Positions 1-7,199 of a DNA stretch of 7,307 nucleotides are shown piece by piece; the first letter of the stretch is position 1, and each line of letters opens with the position of its first letter. This stretch comes from Porphyromonadaceae bacterium. Lineage in GTDB: Bacteria > Bacteroidota > Bacteroidia > Bacteroidales > Paludibacteraceae. The stretch lies in contig CAJPPQ010000060.1 of assembly GCA_905372605.1 (NCBI GenBank), positions 1-7,307 of the forward strand, written 5' to 3'. A model generated the notes under the pieces. That model was not told the origin of the DNA and did not search any database. It worked only from the letters and a program-made list of their open reading frames with translations. Made by a program: the position numbers and the translations under genes.

Positions 1-1
1 T

Positions 2-187
2 ATGAAGTTTATAAATTATTTAAAAGATTGTTACAACGAACTTGTACATAAGACTTCGTGGCCTACACGTCAGGAGCTGACCAGCAGTTCGATAGTAGTG
101 CTTGTAGCTTCCGTCATTATTGCTCTTGTAGTGTGGGTGATGGATTTGAGTTTTGAGACAATAATGAGGTTTGTATACTCAGTCTAA
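2..187 (+). CDS. secE: SecE, preprotein translocase subunit
   Basis: SecE is the small essential subunit of the SecYEG channel in the inner membrane; it clamps SecY and stabilises it during protein export and membrane insertion. The 61-residue product has the single-membrane-helix form typical of most bacteria, rather than the three-helix form of E. coli. Residues 15-26 (VHKTSWPTRQEL) are the conserved amphipathic helix with the SWPTR core, and about residues 30-48 (from IVVLVAS to VVWVMD) form the hydrophobic transmembrane helix. The ATG at the second base of the window gives a full-length family member, so the gene looks complete, but its promoter and any upstream tRNA-Trp or tuf gene lie outside. 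The stop is 20 bases before nusG, so the two are very probably co-transcribed. Confidence 0.95.
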   Translation: MKFINYLKDCYNELVHKTSWPTRQELTSSSIVVLVASVIIALVVWVMDLSFETIMRFVYSV

Positions 188-207
188 AATAGTTAAAGTA
201 GATATAG

Positions 208-768
208 ATGACCGAATCGAATCAGAAGTGGTATGTTTTGCGCGCAATGAGCGGCAAAGAGAAGCAAGTGAAAGAGTATATCGATATTGAGCTCGAAAAG
301 GGCGGCGATTTGTCTCGATATGTCTCTCAGGTTGTGATACCTACCGAAAGAGTGTATGTCGTTCGTAACGGTAAGAAAGTGATAAAAGAGCGTACGTTTT
401 TACCCGGATATGTGCTTATAGAAGCGGCTCTTACTCGTGAGATTTCGGGTTGGCTACGCAACGTGCCTAATGTATTGGGTTTCTTGGGTGTCAACGAATC
501 GCCGGGCAACTACCAACCGATACCTCTACGTACTCAGGAGGTTACTCGTCTGCTTGGAACCGTAGACTCACTCGAAGAGAATCCCGAAGAGCTTCTGGTT
601 CCGTATATTGTGGGAGAAACAGTGAAAGTGATTACCGGTCCTTTCAATGGCTTCTCGGGCACCATAACTGAGGTAAGCAACGAAAAGCGCCGTATGAAAG
701 TAGCCGTGAAAATATTCGGTAAAAATACATCTCTCGAACTCGGTTTCATGCAGGTAGAAAAAGAGTAA
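208..768 (+). CDS. nusG: NusG transcription elongation/antitermination factor
   Basis: NusG binds the clamp of elongating RNA polymerase through its NGN domain, affects pausing and Rho-dependent termination, and contacts the ribosome through its KOW domain. The 186-residue product shows both. The NGN domain covers about residues 6-118, starting with WYVLRAMSGKEKQV and including the conserved FLPGYVLIE stretch at 64-72. The KOW domain starts at about residue 135, with VGETVKVITGPFNGFSGTI. Length fits the family. Bacteroidales also carry NusG-like UpxY antiterminators at capsule loci, but direct adjacency to secE identifies this copy as the housekeeping NusG. No clear Shine-Dalgarno sequence precedes the ATG, which is normal in this phylum. 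Oddly, rplK does not follow. Confidence 0.95.
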   Translation: MTESNQKWYVLRAMSGKEKQVKEYIDIELEKGGDLSRYVSQVVIPTERVYVVRNGKKVIKERTFLPGYVLIEAALTREISGWLRNVPNVLGFLGVNESPGNYQPIPLRTQEVTRLLGTVDSLEENPEELLVPYIVGETVKVITGPFNGFSGTITEVSNEKRRMKVAVKIFGKNTSLELGFMQVEKE

Positions 769-897
769 GTAGAAAAACAGCTAATAAAATATTGTAATCC
801 ATTGGTAGATCGATACTGTGTATTTTGAAGTCTATCAGTGGTTTTGTTTTTTATAATCATCAGTATAATACATCTTTGAGATAGGAGACAGATGTTT

Positions 898-932
898 TTT
901 GCCACCAATCTAATATATTTTTTGTATTTTTG
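898..932 (+). promoter_or_regulatory. Putative Bacteroidota-type promoter of ribH
   Basis: A TATTTTTG sequence at 925-932 matches the Bacteroidota -7 consensus TAnnTTTG, and a TTTG at 898-901 can serve as the -33 element. The spacing of 23 bases is slightly longer than the usual 19-21. A start site about six bases downstream would leave a leader of roughly 27 bases before the ribH ATG at 966. This would let ribH be expressed independently of secE-nusG. The region is T-rich, so a chance match is possible. Confidence 0.5.
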
Positions 933-965
933 TCACCGTATACAAATCTAAAATAACAAGTATAT

Positions 966-1451
966 ATGTCTACAGTACACAGAAATCTATCTGAATACGA
1001 TTCATCGGATCTTCCGACTAAGGAACGTCTTGCAAATCAGCACTATGCGATTGTCGTTGCCGATTGGAATACAGAGATTACCCATATCTTACTACGAGGT
1101 GCCATAGACACTCTTATAGAAAATGGTGTCCGTGAAGAGAATATAACCCTCAAGCACGTTCCCGGTGCTTTCGAACTCATATATGCATCACGTTTATTGC
1201 AAGACGAAGACCATTATGCTGCAATTATTGCCTTAGGCTGTGTGGTCAGAGGGGAGACTCCTCATTTCGATTATATCTGTCAGGGTGTAGCTACCGGTCT
1301 GTCGACTCTCAATACCAATGGTATGTCGCCCGTGATATTCTCGATACTCACTACCGACGATACCCAACAGGCCCTCGACAGAGCCGGCGGCAAACACGGC
1401 AATAAAGGTATAGAAGGTGCATTTACTGCTATGAAAATGGCAAATATATGA
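966..1451 (+). CDS. ribH: 6,7-dimethyl-8-ribityllumazine synthase (RibH)
   Basis: This enzyme condenses 5-amino-6-ribitylamino-uracil with 3,4-dihydroxy-2-butanone 4-phosphate to give 6,7-dimethyl-8-ribityllumazine, the penultimate step of riboflavin synthesis. Family members form cytoplasmic pentamers or 60-subunit capsids. The 161-residue product has the expected active-site motifs in order: the aromatic substrate-binding WN at 34-35, PGAFE at 66-70, GCVVRGETPHFDY at 91-103 with the likely catalytic His at 100, and the phosphate-binding RAGGKHGNKG at 139-148. About 25 N-terminal residues precede the core, an extension common in Bacteroidales. No other riboflavin gene is adjacent, and I see no FMN riboswitch upstream, so it appears to be a solitary gene with its own promoter. 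Confidence 0.96.
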   Translation: MSTVHRNLSEYDSSDLPTKERLANQHYAIVVADWNTEITHILLRGAIDTLIENGVREENITLKHVPGAFELIYASRLLQDEDHYAAIIALGCVVRGETPHFDYICQGVATGLSTLNTNGMSPVIFSILTTDDTQQALDRAGGKHGNKGIEGAFTAMKMANI

Positions 1452-1457
1452 TATCTA

Positions 1458-1492
1458 TTTCATAGTAAATCGGTATAAAAATATTAACTTTG
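1458..1492 (+). promoter_or_regulatory. Putative promoter of the glycosyltransferase gene
   Basis: TAACTTTG at 1485-1492 is a perfect match to the Bacteroidota -7 consensus TAnnTTTG and is followed by CC, a common context in this group. The -33 element is poor; the best candidate is TTTC at 1458-1461, again with a 23-base spacer. A start near 1498 would leave a leader of about 55 bases before the ATG at 1553. It lies in the 101-base gap after ribH and may drive the glycosyltransferase and the genes behind it. Confidence 0.5.
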
Positions 1493-1552
1493 CCACTTGT
1501 AACGATATACCTAATACTTTTTTATAATATTGGAAAACAGCCTTATAAGTAG

Positions 1553-2503
1553 ATGCAAATTTCGGTAATTATTCCTCTATACAACGAAGCAGATAGCCTT
1601 CCAAAGCTCTTTGAATGGATTAGGCGAGTGATGAATGAAAATAATTTTTCTTACGAAGTCATTTTTGTCGATGATGGTTCCGACGATGCTTCTTGGAGTG
1701 TAATAGAGTCATTCAAAAAACATTACGATAATGTTTCGGGTATACGATTTCGTAAAAATTACGGTAAATCGCCTGCTCTATTTTGTGGGTTTGGTAAGGC
1801 GAAAGGAGATGTTGTGGTTACGCTCGATGCCGACTTGCAAGATTCGCCCGATGAGATTCCCGAGCTTTATAGGATGATAGTGGCAGATGGTTACGATTTG
1901 GTATCGGGTTGGAAGAAAAAGCGTTACGATAACGCTATTACCAAAAACATCCCATCGAAGATATACAACGCTTTTGCCCGTAAAGTAACAGGAATAAAGC
2001 TACACGATATGAATTGCGGGCTTAAGGCTTATCGCAACGATGTAGTGAAAAATATAGAAGTATACGGTGAAATGCATCGTTATATACCGTATCTGGCAAA
2101 GAATGCAGGTTTTTCGAATATCGGAGAAAAGATAGTAGAGCATCGTAAACGAGAGTTTGGGCACTCGAAGTTTGGACTCGAACGTTTCGTAAATGGCTAC
2201 TTGGATCTGTTTTCGCTATGGTTTCTCAATAAATTCGGCAAAAAACCGATGCATTTTTTTGGTTTTGGCGGTACCATTATGTTTTTGGTAGGATTTGTGG
2301 CTGCCCTTATCGTTGGCGCAATCAAATTACATCATTTGCACTGCGGTACACCGGCTCCGCTTGTTACCTCTTCGCCATGGTTTTATATCGCACTGACAAT
2401 GATGATACTTGGCACTCAGATGTTTCTTGTCGGATTCCTTGGAGAGATAGTAGCACGTAATTCAAATGAACGAAATTATTACAATATTAAAGAAGAGTTC
2501 TAA
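1553..2503 (+). CDS. Family 2 glycosyltransferase, polyprenyl-phosphate type (GtrB/DPM1-like)
   Basis: The 316-residue product is a GT-A fold glycosyltransferase with two C-terminal membrane helices, the architecture of GtrB/ArnC/dolichol-phosphate-mannose synthase-like enzymes. Those enzymes move a sugar from a nucleotide donor to a polyprenyl phosphate on the cytoplasmic face of the inner membrane. Visible motifs are VIIPLYNE at 5-12, the nucleotide-binding VDDGSDD at 39-45, the metal-binding DADLQD at 92-97, DMNCGLKAYR at 152-161, and the GHSKFG acceptor-loop motif at 203-208. Hydrophobic helices lie at about 234-258 and 275-300. The ATG at 1553 starts immediately at the first beta strand, as expected. 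The sugar and final glycoconjugate cannot be deduced; nearby lpxD suggests envelope work but does not prove it. The stop is 54 bases before the lpxD ATG. Confidence 0.9.
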   Translation: MQISVIIPLYNEADSLPKLFEWIRRVMNENNFSYEVIFVDDGSDDASWSVIESFKKHYDNVSGIRFRKNYGKSPALFCGFGKAKGDVVVTLDADLQDSPDEIPELYRMIVADGYDLVSGWKKKRYDNAITKNIPSKIYNAFARKVTGIKLHDMNCGLKAYRNDVVKNIEVYGEMHRYIPYLAKNAGFSNIGEKIVEHRKREFGHSKFGLERFVNGYLDLFSLWFLNKFGKKPMHFFGFGGTIMFLVGFVAALIVGAIKLHHLHCGTPAPLVTSSPWFYIALTMMILGTQMFLVGFLGEIVARNSNERNYYNIKEEF

Positions 2504-2557
2504 GACTCTTGATTTATTGGTGGCTCAGAAATAAAGAAATAAATATATAGATTGAGG

Positions 2558-3583
2558 ATGGAGTTTTCAGCACAGCAGATAGCCGAGTTTTTGAAGGGGG
2601 AAGTAGTTGGTAATAAAGATATTAAGGTTAGTGATTTTTCTAAGATAGAAGAAGGTCGTCGTGGAACGCTTACGTTTCTCGCTAATCCGAAATATACACA
2701 TTATATATATGAAACTCACGCAGATATTGTTATCGTAAATAAGACTTTTGAGCCGGAGCGTGCTATATCTGCTACTCTAATAAAAGTTGACGATGCTTAT
2801 CAGTCTATTGCTCAGTTATTTACCTTGGTAAATAATCTAAAACCTCGGAAAACGGGTATTTCCGTAAAGGCAGATATTGCCCAATCGGCATCGATAGGTA
2901 AAGATATCTTTGTGGGGGCTTTTGTATCTATAGGCGAAAATTGTAAGATAGGCAATAATGTAACAATCCATCCTAATACTCAAATAGGTGATAATGTGTC
3001 TGTCGGAGATGGTTCTATTATCTACTCCAATGTGTCTATTTATAGCGATTGTGTGGTAGGGAAAAATAATATTATTCATTCGGGAGCTGTGATAGGAGCC
3101 GATGGTTTTGGCTTTGCCCCCGACGAAGAGGGGCATTATCACAAGATTCCTCAGATAGGAAATGTCGTTTTAGGCGACGATGTGGAAATAGGAGCCAATA
3201 CGACTATCGACCGCGCCACAATGGGAGCTACACATATAGGTGATGGTGTAAAAATCGATAACCTTGTGCAAGTGGCTCATAATGTAGAAGTTGGCGAGTA
3301 TACTGCTATTGCCGCGCAGACGGGTATAGCCGGCTCTACCAAGGTCGGTCGCAGATGTATCTTCGGCGGGCAGGTTGGAATAACCGGCCATATATCCATT
3401 GCCGACGGTACTATTTTAGGTGCACAGACAGGCGTCTCGGGTAATATCAACGAAGGCGGTAAGGTTTGGGCTGGTTCGCCCGTACTGCCTATCGATACGT
3501 TCAGGCGTGCGTCTGTACTTATAAGGAAACTGCCTGATATAGTGCATACTGTATACGATTTAGAGAAGAAGCTGCAGAAATAA
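2558..3583 (+). CDS. lpxD: UDP-3-O-(3-hydroxyacyl)glucosamine N-acyltransferase (LpxD)
   Basis: LpxD adds the second 3-hydroxyacyl chain, from acyl-ACP to the 2-amino group of UDP-3-O-acyl-glucosamine, the third step of lipid A synthesis in the cytoplasm. I chose the ATG at 2558, giving 341 residues; an in-frame TTG at 2552 would add only two residues and the product [14 protein letters not shown] matches usual LpxD beginnings. The N-terminal uridine-binding domain (about 1-100) contains FLANPKY at 40-46. From about 101 to 312 runs a left-handed beta helix of hexapeptide repeats, with the signature [11 protein letters not shown] at 179-189 and QVAHNV at 238-243, where His241 is the likely catalytic base. 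The C-terminal helix (about 314-341) completes the trimer. Unlike many Bacteroidales, no lpxC-fabZ or lpxA follows. Confidence 0.96.
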   Translation: MEFSAQQIAEFLKGEVVGNKDIKVSDFSKIEEGRRGTLTFLANPKYTHYIYETHADIVIVNKTFEPERAISATLIKVDDAYQSIAQLFTLVNNLKPRKTGISVKADIAQSASIGKDIFVGAFVSIGENCKIGNNVTIHPNTQIGDNVSVGDGSIIYSNVSIYSDCVVGKNNIIHSGAVIGADGFGFAPDEEGHYHKIPQIGNVVLGDDVEIGANTTIDRATMGATHIGDGVKIDNLVQVAHNVEVGEYTAIAAQTGIAGSTKVGRRCIFGGQVGITGHISIADGTILGAQTGVSGNINEGGKVWAGSPVLPIDTFRRASVLIRKLPDIVHTVYDLEKKLQK

Positions 3584-3627
3584 TTTTTTTGTAGTCGTCT
3601 GCTATTATCGCAACACTCTATCTTGCA

Positions 3628-4512
3628 ATGAATATAGCCTATCTTCGTCGTTATCAGATAGATATAGAAAAGTGGGATAGTTGTATCGAGCAGTCCGACA
3701 ATCGGTTGGTGTATGCCCAAAGTTGGTACCTCGATATCGTGTCTCCGCAATGGTCGGGGCTTGTCGGCAACAACTATCAGGCGGTGATGCCATTACCTAT
3801 AAAGACAAAATACGGTATTCCTTATTTTTATCAGCCTACGTTTACCCAGCAGCTCGGTCTATTCGATACTAGTAAAGTCCATAATGACAGTATTATAGAC
3901 GAATTTATAAGAAAAATACCTTTCCGACCTTATCGTTTGCATATCAATGGTTATCACTGCCCGCAACGTAATGGTATAGAGCAACCTAACTATACACTCT
4001 ATTTGGGCAGAAAATACGACGAAATCTCTTCTCGATTCGATACCAATACTTTACGCAATATTAATAAAGCTTATAAAAGCGGTGTAAGCGTAGAGAGGTA
4101 CGATAGTGCAAGTGTAGTGAAGAGCGATATTGCCGATAAGTTTATTGAATTTTATCTATCTACCCCGAAACCCTATGAAGTGCCTGATATTGATGTTTTT
4201 ACAAAATTGATTAGAGAGGCACACCTTCGGGGGCGTATGATATTCTATTTTGCCTATATAGATGGAGTTCCGATTGCTGCTTTAGCTTTGTTATGGTCGG
4301 GTAAACGTATGATATACCTCTGCCCTGTCTCCAATGAATACGGTAAGCAGCATTCCGCTATGTTTCTTATTATCAATCAGATAATAACAGACTATCAAGA
4401 TACGGATACTACATTGGATTTCGAAGGTTCGAGGATAGAGGGTATTGCCCGTTTCTATCGTGGTTTTGGAGCTAAGTTCGAGCCCTATTTCCTTATAAGG
4501 CGGTTTATTTGA
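3628..4512 (+). CDS. FemAB/GNAT-fold protein of unknown substrate
   Basis: I read this 294-residue protein as a member of the broad GNAT/FemAB-like superfamily (Acetyltransf_6 type) found in many Bacteroidota. The N-terminal half contains VYAQSWYLD at 28-36. The C-terminal half has the recognisable acyltransferase core: LRNINKAYKSG at 142-152, FYFAYIDGVPIAALALLW at 206-223 (paired beta strands of the fold), and the end motif LDFEGSRIEGIARFYRGFGA at 263-282. There is no signal peptide or membrane helix, so it is probably cytoplasmic or peripheral. FemAB proteins add amino acids from aminoacyl-tRNA to peptidoglycan precursors, and GNAT relatives use acyl-CoA; neither donor can be assigned here. 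It starts 44 bases after lpxD on the same strand and may share its transcript, hinting at an envelope role. Function remains unknown. Confidence 0.75.
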   Translation: MNIAYLRRYQIDIEKWDSCIEQSDNRLVYAQSWYLDIVSPQWSGLVGNNYQAVMPLPIKTKYGIPYFYQPTFTQQLGLFDTSKVHNDSIIDEFIRKIPFRPYRLHINGYHCPQRNGIEQPNYTLYLGRKYDEISSRFDTNTLRNINKAYKSGVSVERYDSASVVKSDIADKFIEFYLSTPKPYEVPDIDVFTKLIREAHLRGRMIFYFAYIDGVPIAALALLWSGKRMIYLCPVSNEYGKQHSAMFLIINQIITDYQDTDTTLDFEGSRIEGIARFYRGFGAKFEPYFLIRRFI

Positions 4513-4542
4513 GATAGTTATAAGTCGGCAGATACTTAACCA

Positions 4543-5292
4543 TCAGAGTTGTTCTATTGTCTTTGCCGGCAACCAGCCCGTGCGTTTATCGGCTATCTCT
4601 ATCTTTTTCCAATTGTCTATATCGGCTATAATCTCTACTTTAGTGCCTTCGTGCAAGATGAATAACTCTTTTCCTGCCATAGAAGGCGATGCTTTCACAG
4701 ATACCGAACCATCCATTACGATAGCGTAGGGGTTGTGTATCAGATACTTCTTCTGGTGGAACGAGAAAAATAGAGATATGAAAGAGGCTAATATCACTAC
4801 AATACCTAGATAGAATGCTATCTTACGGATATTCATCGTGGTAGAAAACAAAAACATAAGTACAAGTATAAGCCCTAAAACGAATAAACCGATACAGATA
4901 TATGCCCATTGATTGGAATTGAATATCTTAGCTATTTCTTGTAACCATTCTACGATAAAAAATGTATGAAATCCGTCTATTTTGTCTGTTATCATGGTGT
5001 TTGCATATTCGAGGCTTCGACGTATATCGCTGTCGTAAGGAGATAGTACGAGTGCTCTTTCGTAGAAAAGAATGGCTTTTCCTATGTTGTTGAGCCTAAA
5101 TTGAGTATTGGCATAGTTGTAATATAAATCGGCCGACTGCCCTTTATTTATAAGCGAATCGTATATCATAGCAGCCTCCTGATAGTTTTTGTCGGCATAG
5201 GCTTTCGCTGCTCTCTGTTCGGGAGTATTTTCTGCCGATGCCCAAAGAGCAAAAAGTAAAAACACCATTATCGATACGATACCTTTTCTCAT
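4543..5292 (-). CDS. batE: BatE: TPR and SH3-like envelope protein of the Bat operon
   Basis: The 249-residue product starts with a signal peptide (about 1-20, ending ASA before ENT). A helical region with TPR-like repeats follows at about 22-95; the clearest is DLYYNYANTQFRLNNIGKAI at 55-74 followed by LFYERALVLSP. Two membrane helices lie at about 129-151 and 157-177. A C-terminal bacterial SH3-like domain covers about 188-246, with VSVKASPS near its start and GWLPAKTIEQL at its end. This combination, last in a batC-batD-batE series, identifies BatE, described in Bacteroides as part of the aerotolerance (Bat) locus. By topology the TPR and SH3 parts should both face the periplasm, with a short cytoplasmic loop between the helices. 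It starts 29 bases after batD ends, so co-transcription is likely. The molecular role of Bat proteins is still poorly defined. Confidence 0.88.
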   Translation of the reverse strand: MRKGIVSIMVFLLFALWASAENTPEQRAAKAYADKNYQEAAMIYDSLINKGQSADLYYNYANTQFRLNNIGKAILFYERALVLSPYDSDIRRSLEYANTMITDKIDGFHTFFIVEWLQEIAKIFNSNQWAYICIGLFVLGLILVLMFLFSTTMNIRKIAFYLGIVVILASFISLFFSFHQKKYLIHNPYAIVMDGSVSVKASPSMAGKELFILHEGTKVEIIADIDNWKKIEIADKRTGWLPAKTIEQL

Positions 5293-5321
5293 ATTTATAG
5301 TATTGGTTTATTGTTTGTTGA

Positions 5322-7151
5322 TTACTTTCTTATACTGTTTTCTATCTTACCGATAGTCTCTACGGCTCTATTGTATATATTGTCCATCGCCGTGCGAATA
5401 TCGCCTCCGTAAGCATAACGCTCAAATTCACAATCGGTAAGCAGTGCAAGTGCTTCATCGACTATCTCTTGCGCAACACTTTTGGCAAGAAGTCCGTCGC
5501 GTGTATTATCTTTATTTAGTTGCGACAGCGGAATATTCAATTTATCAGACAGATAGAGCCATATTGCCGATAACATTTCGTCGTAGAACATCTCTTTGTC
5601 GTCTGTACGAAGATATTTTTCGGCTACTTTTAGTCGTTTTTTTGCTATCTTATTGGCTTTCTTATTTTTAACAAGTGCTATATTGGCGTTTTCTTTGGCT
5701 TTTTTATTGAATATTATTCCCAACATTATGGCAATTATCAAAGGTATTAGCAGACATATCCAAAATATGGCTGTCCCTACAAAAGCATTTAAATAGGGCT
5801 TTATGTGTAGATTTCCCGTTTTTATGTACTGAATATCAGAGGCTATATGTTTTACCTGTTCTTGCTCTTTGTTGTTGTAAACTATTGTGGTAGTTGCAGA
5901 TGAGTCGGCGGTAGCTTTGCCTTTCGATACATTTACGGTGTAGCTCTCTGTCGATAATGTTTTGTATTTGTTTGTCGATAGATCGAAGTATATCAGTTTC
6001 GTCGACGGAATATCGTATCGTCCGCTATGACGAGGTATTACGACATATTCGATGGTTTTACTACCCGAGAAACCTGATGTCGATACGTTGAATTTATTAT
6101 CTACCTTGGGGTCGTATTGTTCGAAGTCGGTAGGGAAATCTATTTTAGGCGTCTTGATAAGCTTCAGGTTTCCTGTTCCTTTTATATTTATTTTCAGCAC
6201 TATAGAGCTATTTGCCTCTACGTTTTCGGAACTGATAGACGATGTCATAGACAGGTTACCGACCGCACCGCCGAAATCGTCGGGTTTGGGTTGTGGTAGT
6301 GGTGTGACGTTCAATGTGGCTATTCCCGACGAAAGTTGTTTTTTTACGTCTTGATACGTGCTATAAGCACCGAAAAACGAATTTGGGTCGCGTACTACTT
6401 GGCGTGTCCTTACGATAGCAGTACCGGTCATATTGCCGATAGTGATTTTGCCCGCTCTTTGAGGAGATACAAGCATCTGTTTTAGAATCGATGTGTAGTA
6501 ATTCTGACCGTTATAGTTCTCGATATCTTGAGGTTTCTTCACTTCTATATCGTGAGTCATAAGCCCTTCGAAATCGGGCATCTTTATATCTACGATGTTT
6601 ACGAGGTCGACTTTGTAGTATATTTTGTATGTAAGCAATACCATTTCTTGCTCTCGTACAGTGGCTTTCGATAGTATCGGTCGTATAAACAAATCTTCGG
6701 CTCCTATATTGTGCGATACCTGTCCTGAGTTTCGTCTGGAATTTTGCTGTGTAGCCTGCTGTTTTGAATCGGTAGGTAGTACTTTGATATTCACTGCGTT
6801 TGATTTGTGCTGTTTGCCGTTTACCATTGCAGAAGCCGGAGCTATCGAGTAGTTTCCTTCTTTCTTAGCCGACAATACGTAAGTGTATGTAGTAGATACC
6901 GATTGTGTCGATTTCCCGTTGATAAACGAATAGTTGCTCGATACGAACGAAGTAGGTCCATTCAGTATATCGAATCCATCGATTTGTGCAATACTAAATT
7001 TCGATATATTGTTGTCATTTATAGAGTATTGCAGTTGGAAAGGCTGCCCTGCCACTACAGTTTGTGGAGCAGTGGCTTTGAATTCTATTTTCTGAGCCTT
7101 TGCCGATATGGTTACAAATATTACTATTGTACAGAAGATTAAACGTTTCAT
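5322..7151 (-). CDS. batD: BatD, large membrane protein of the Bat operon
   Basis: This 609-residue protein matches the BatD family. A signal peptide occupies about residues 1-19 (ending SAKA before QKIEFK). A long periplasmic part of beta-sandwich-like repeats follows, each with the pattern of a domain beginning FKATAPQTVVAGQPFQLQY at 24-42, then LFIRPILSKATVREQEMVLL at 154-173, then NLSMTSSISSENVEANSSIV at 299-318. One membrane helix lies at about 458-481. The cytoplasmic tail (482-609) begins with a lysine-rich stretch and continues as helices with MLSAIWLYLSDKLNIPLSQL at 526-545 and CEFERYAYG at 574-582, typical of the family's end. BatD proteins are thought to assist MoxR ATPase and BatA/BatB VWA proteins, with roles reported in aerotolerance and stress; the mechanism is not established. 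It lies between batC and batE on one probable transcript. Confidence 0.92.
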   Translation of the reverse strand: MKRLIFCTIVIFVTISAKAQKIEFKATAPQTVVAGQPFQLQYSINDNNISKFSIAQIDGFDILNGPTSFVSSNYSFINGKSTQSVSTTYTYVLSAKKEGNYSIAPASAMVNGKQHKSNAVNIKVLPTDSKQQATQQNSRRNSGQVSHNIGAEDLFIRPILSKATVREQEMVLLTYKIYYKVDLVNIVDIKMPDFEGLMTHDIEVKKPQDIENYNGQNYYTSILKQMLVSPQRAGKITIGNMTGTAIVRTRQVVRDPNSFFGAYSTYQDVKKQLSSGIATLNVTPLPQPKPDDFGGAVGNLSMTSSISSENVEANSSIVLKINIKGTGNLKLIKTPKIDFPTDFEQYDPKVDNKFNVSTSGFSGSKTIEYVVIPRHSGRYDIPSTKLIYFDLSTNKYKTLSTESYTVNVSKGKATADSSATTTIVYNNKEQEQVKHIASDIQYIKTGNLHIKPYLNAFVGTAIFWICLLIPLIIAIMLGIIFNKKAKENANIALVKNKKANKIAKKRLKVAEKYLRTDDKEMFYDEMLSAIWLYLSDKLNIPLSQLNKDNTRDGLLAKSVAQEIVDEALALLTDCEFERYAYGGDIRTAMDNIYNRAVETIGKIENSIRK

Positions 7152-7199
7152 ATTCTCAGATTTCGTTTTAAAAAATTGATGGATTTTTGTGAGTTAAAG

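Noticed and set aside
208..768. The NusG-like protein as a specialised UpxY/capsule antiterminator, since rplK is absent behind it.
   Set aside because: It sits directly behind secE, has the usual length and NGN plus KOW layout, and no capsule cluster begins after it.
534..908. A 124-codon open frame on the minus strand overlapping the end of nusG and the gap behind it.
   Set aside because: It is antisense to nusG for most of its length, has no recognisable domain or promoter, and its composition is that of a reading-frame shadow.
769..965. FMN riboswitch upstream of ribH.
   Set aside because: The conserved RFN-element blocks are not visible, and the putative leader is only about 27 bases.
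2493..2510. AAGAGT/ACTCTT inverted repeat around the stop codon of the glycosyltransferase gene, as a possible terminator.
   Set aside because: The stem is only 6-7 AT-rich pairs and is not followed by a T-tract; it is insufficient to claim termination before lpxD.
2552..2557. TTG at 2552 as the lpxD start.
   Set aside because: It adds only two residues, and the ATG at 2558 gives the usual LpxD N-terminus.
3572..3594. Possible stem at the end of lpxD around its TAA, with a run of seven Ts.
   Set aside because: The T run is itself part of the 3' arm, two pairs are G-T wobbles, and no T-tract follows, so it does not fit an intrinsic terminator.
3277..3750. A 157-codon minus-strand open frame across the end of lpxD and the start of the next gene.
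   Set aside because: It overlaps two convincing plus-strand genes, is rich in Cys, Ile and Pro in a pattern reflecting the complementary hexapeptide repeat codons, and resembles no family.
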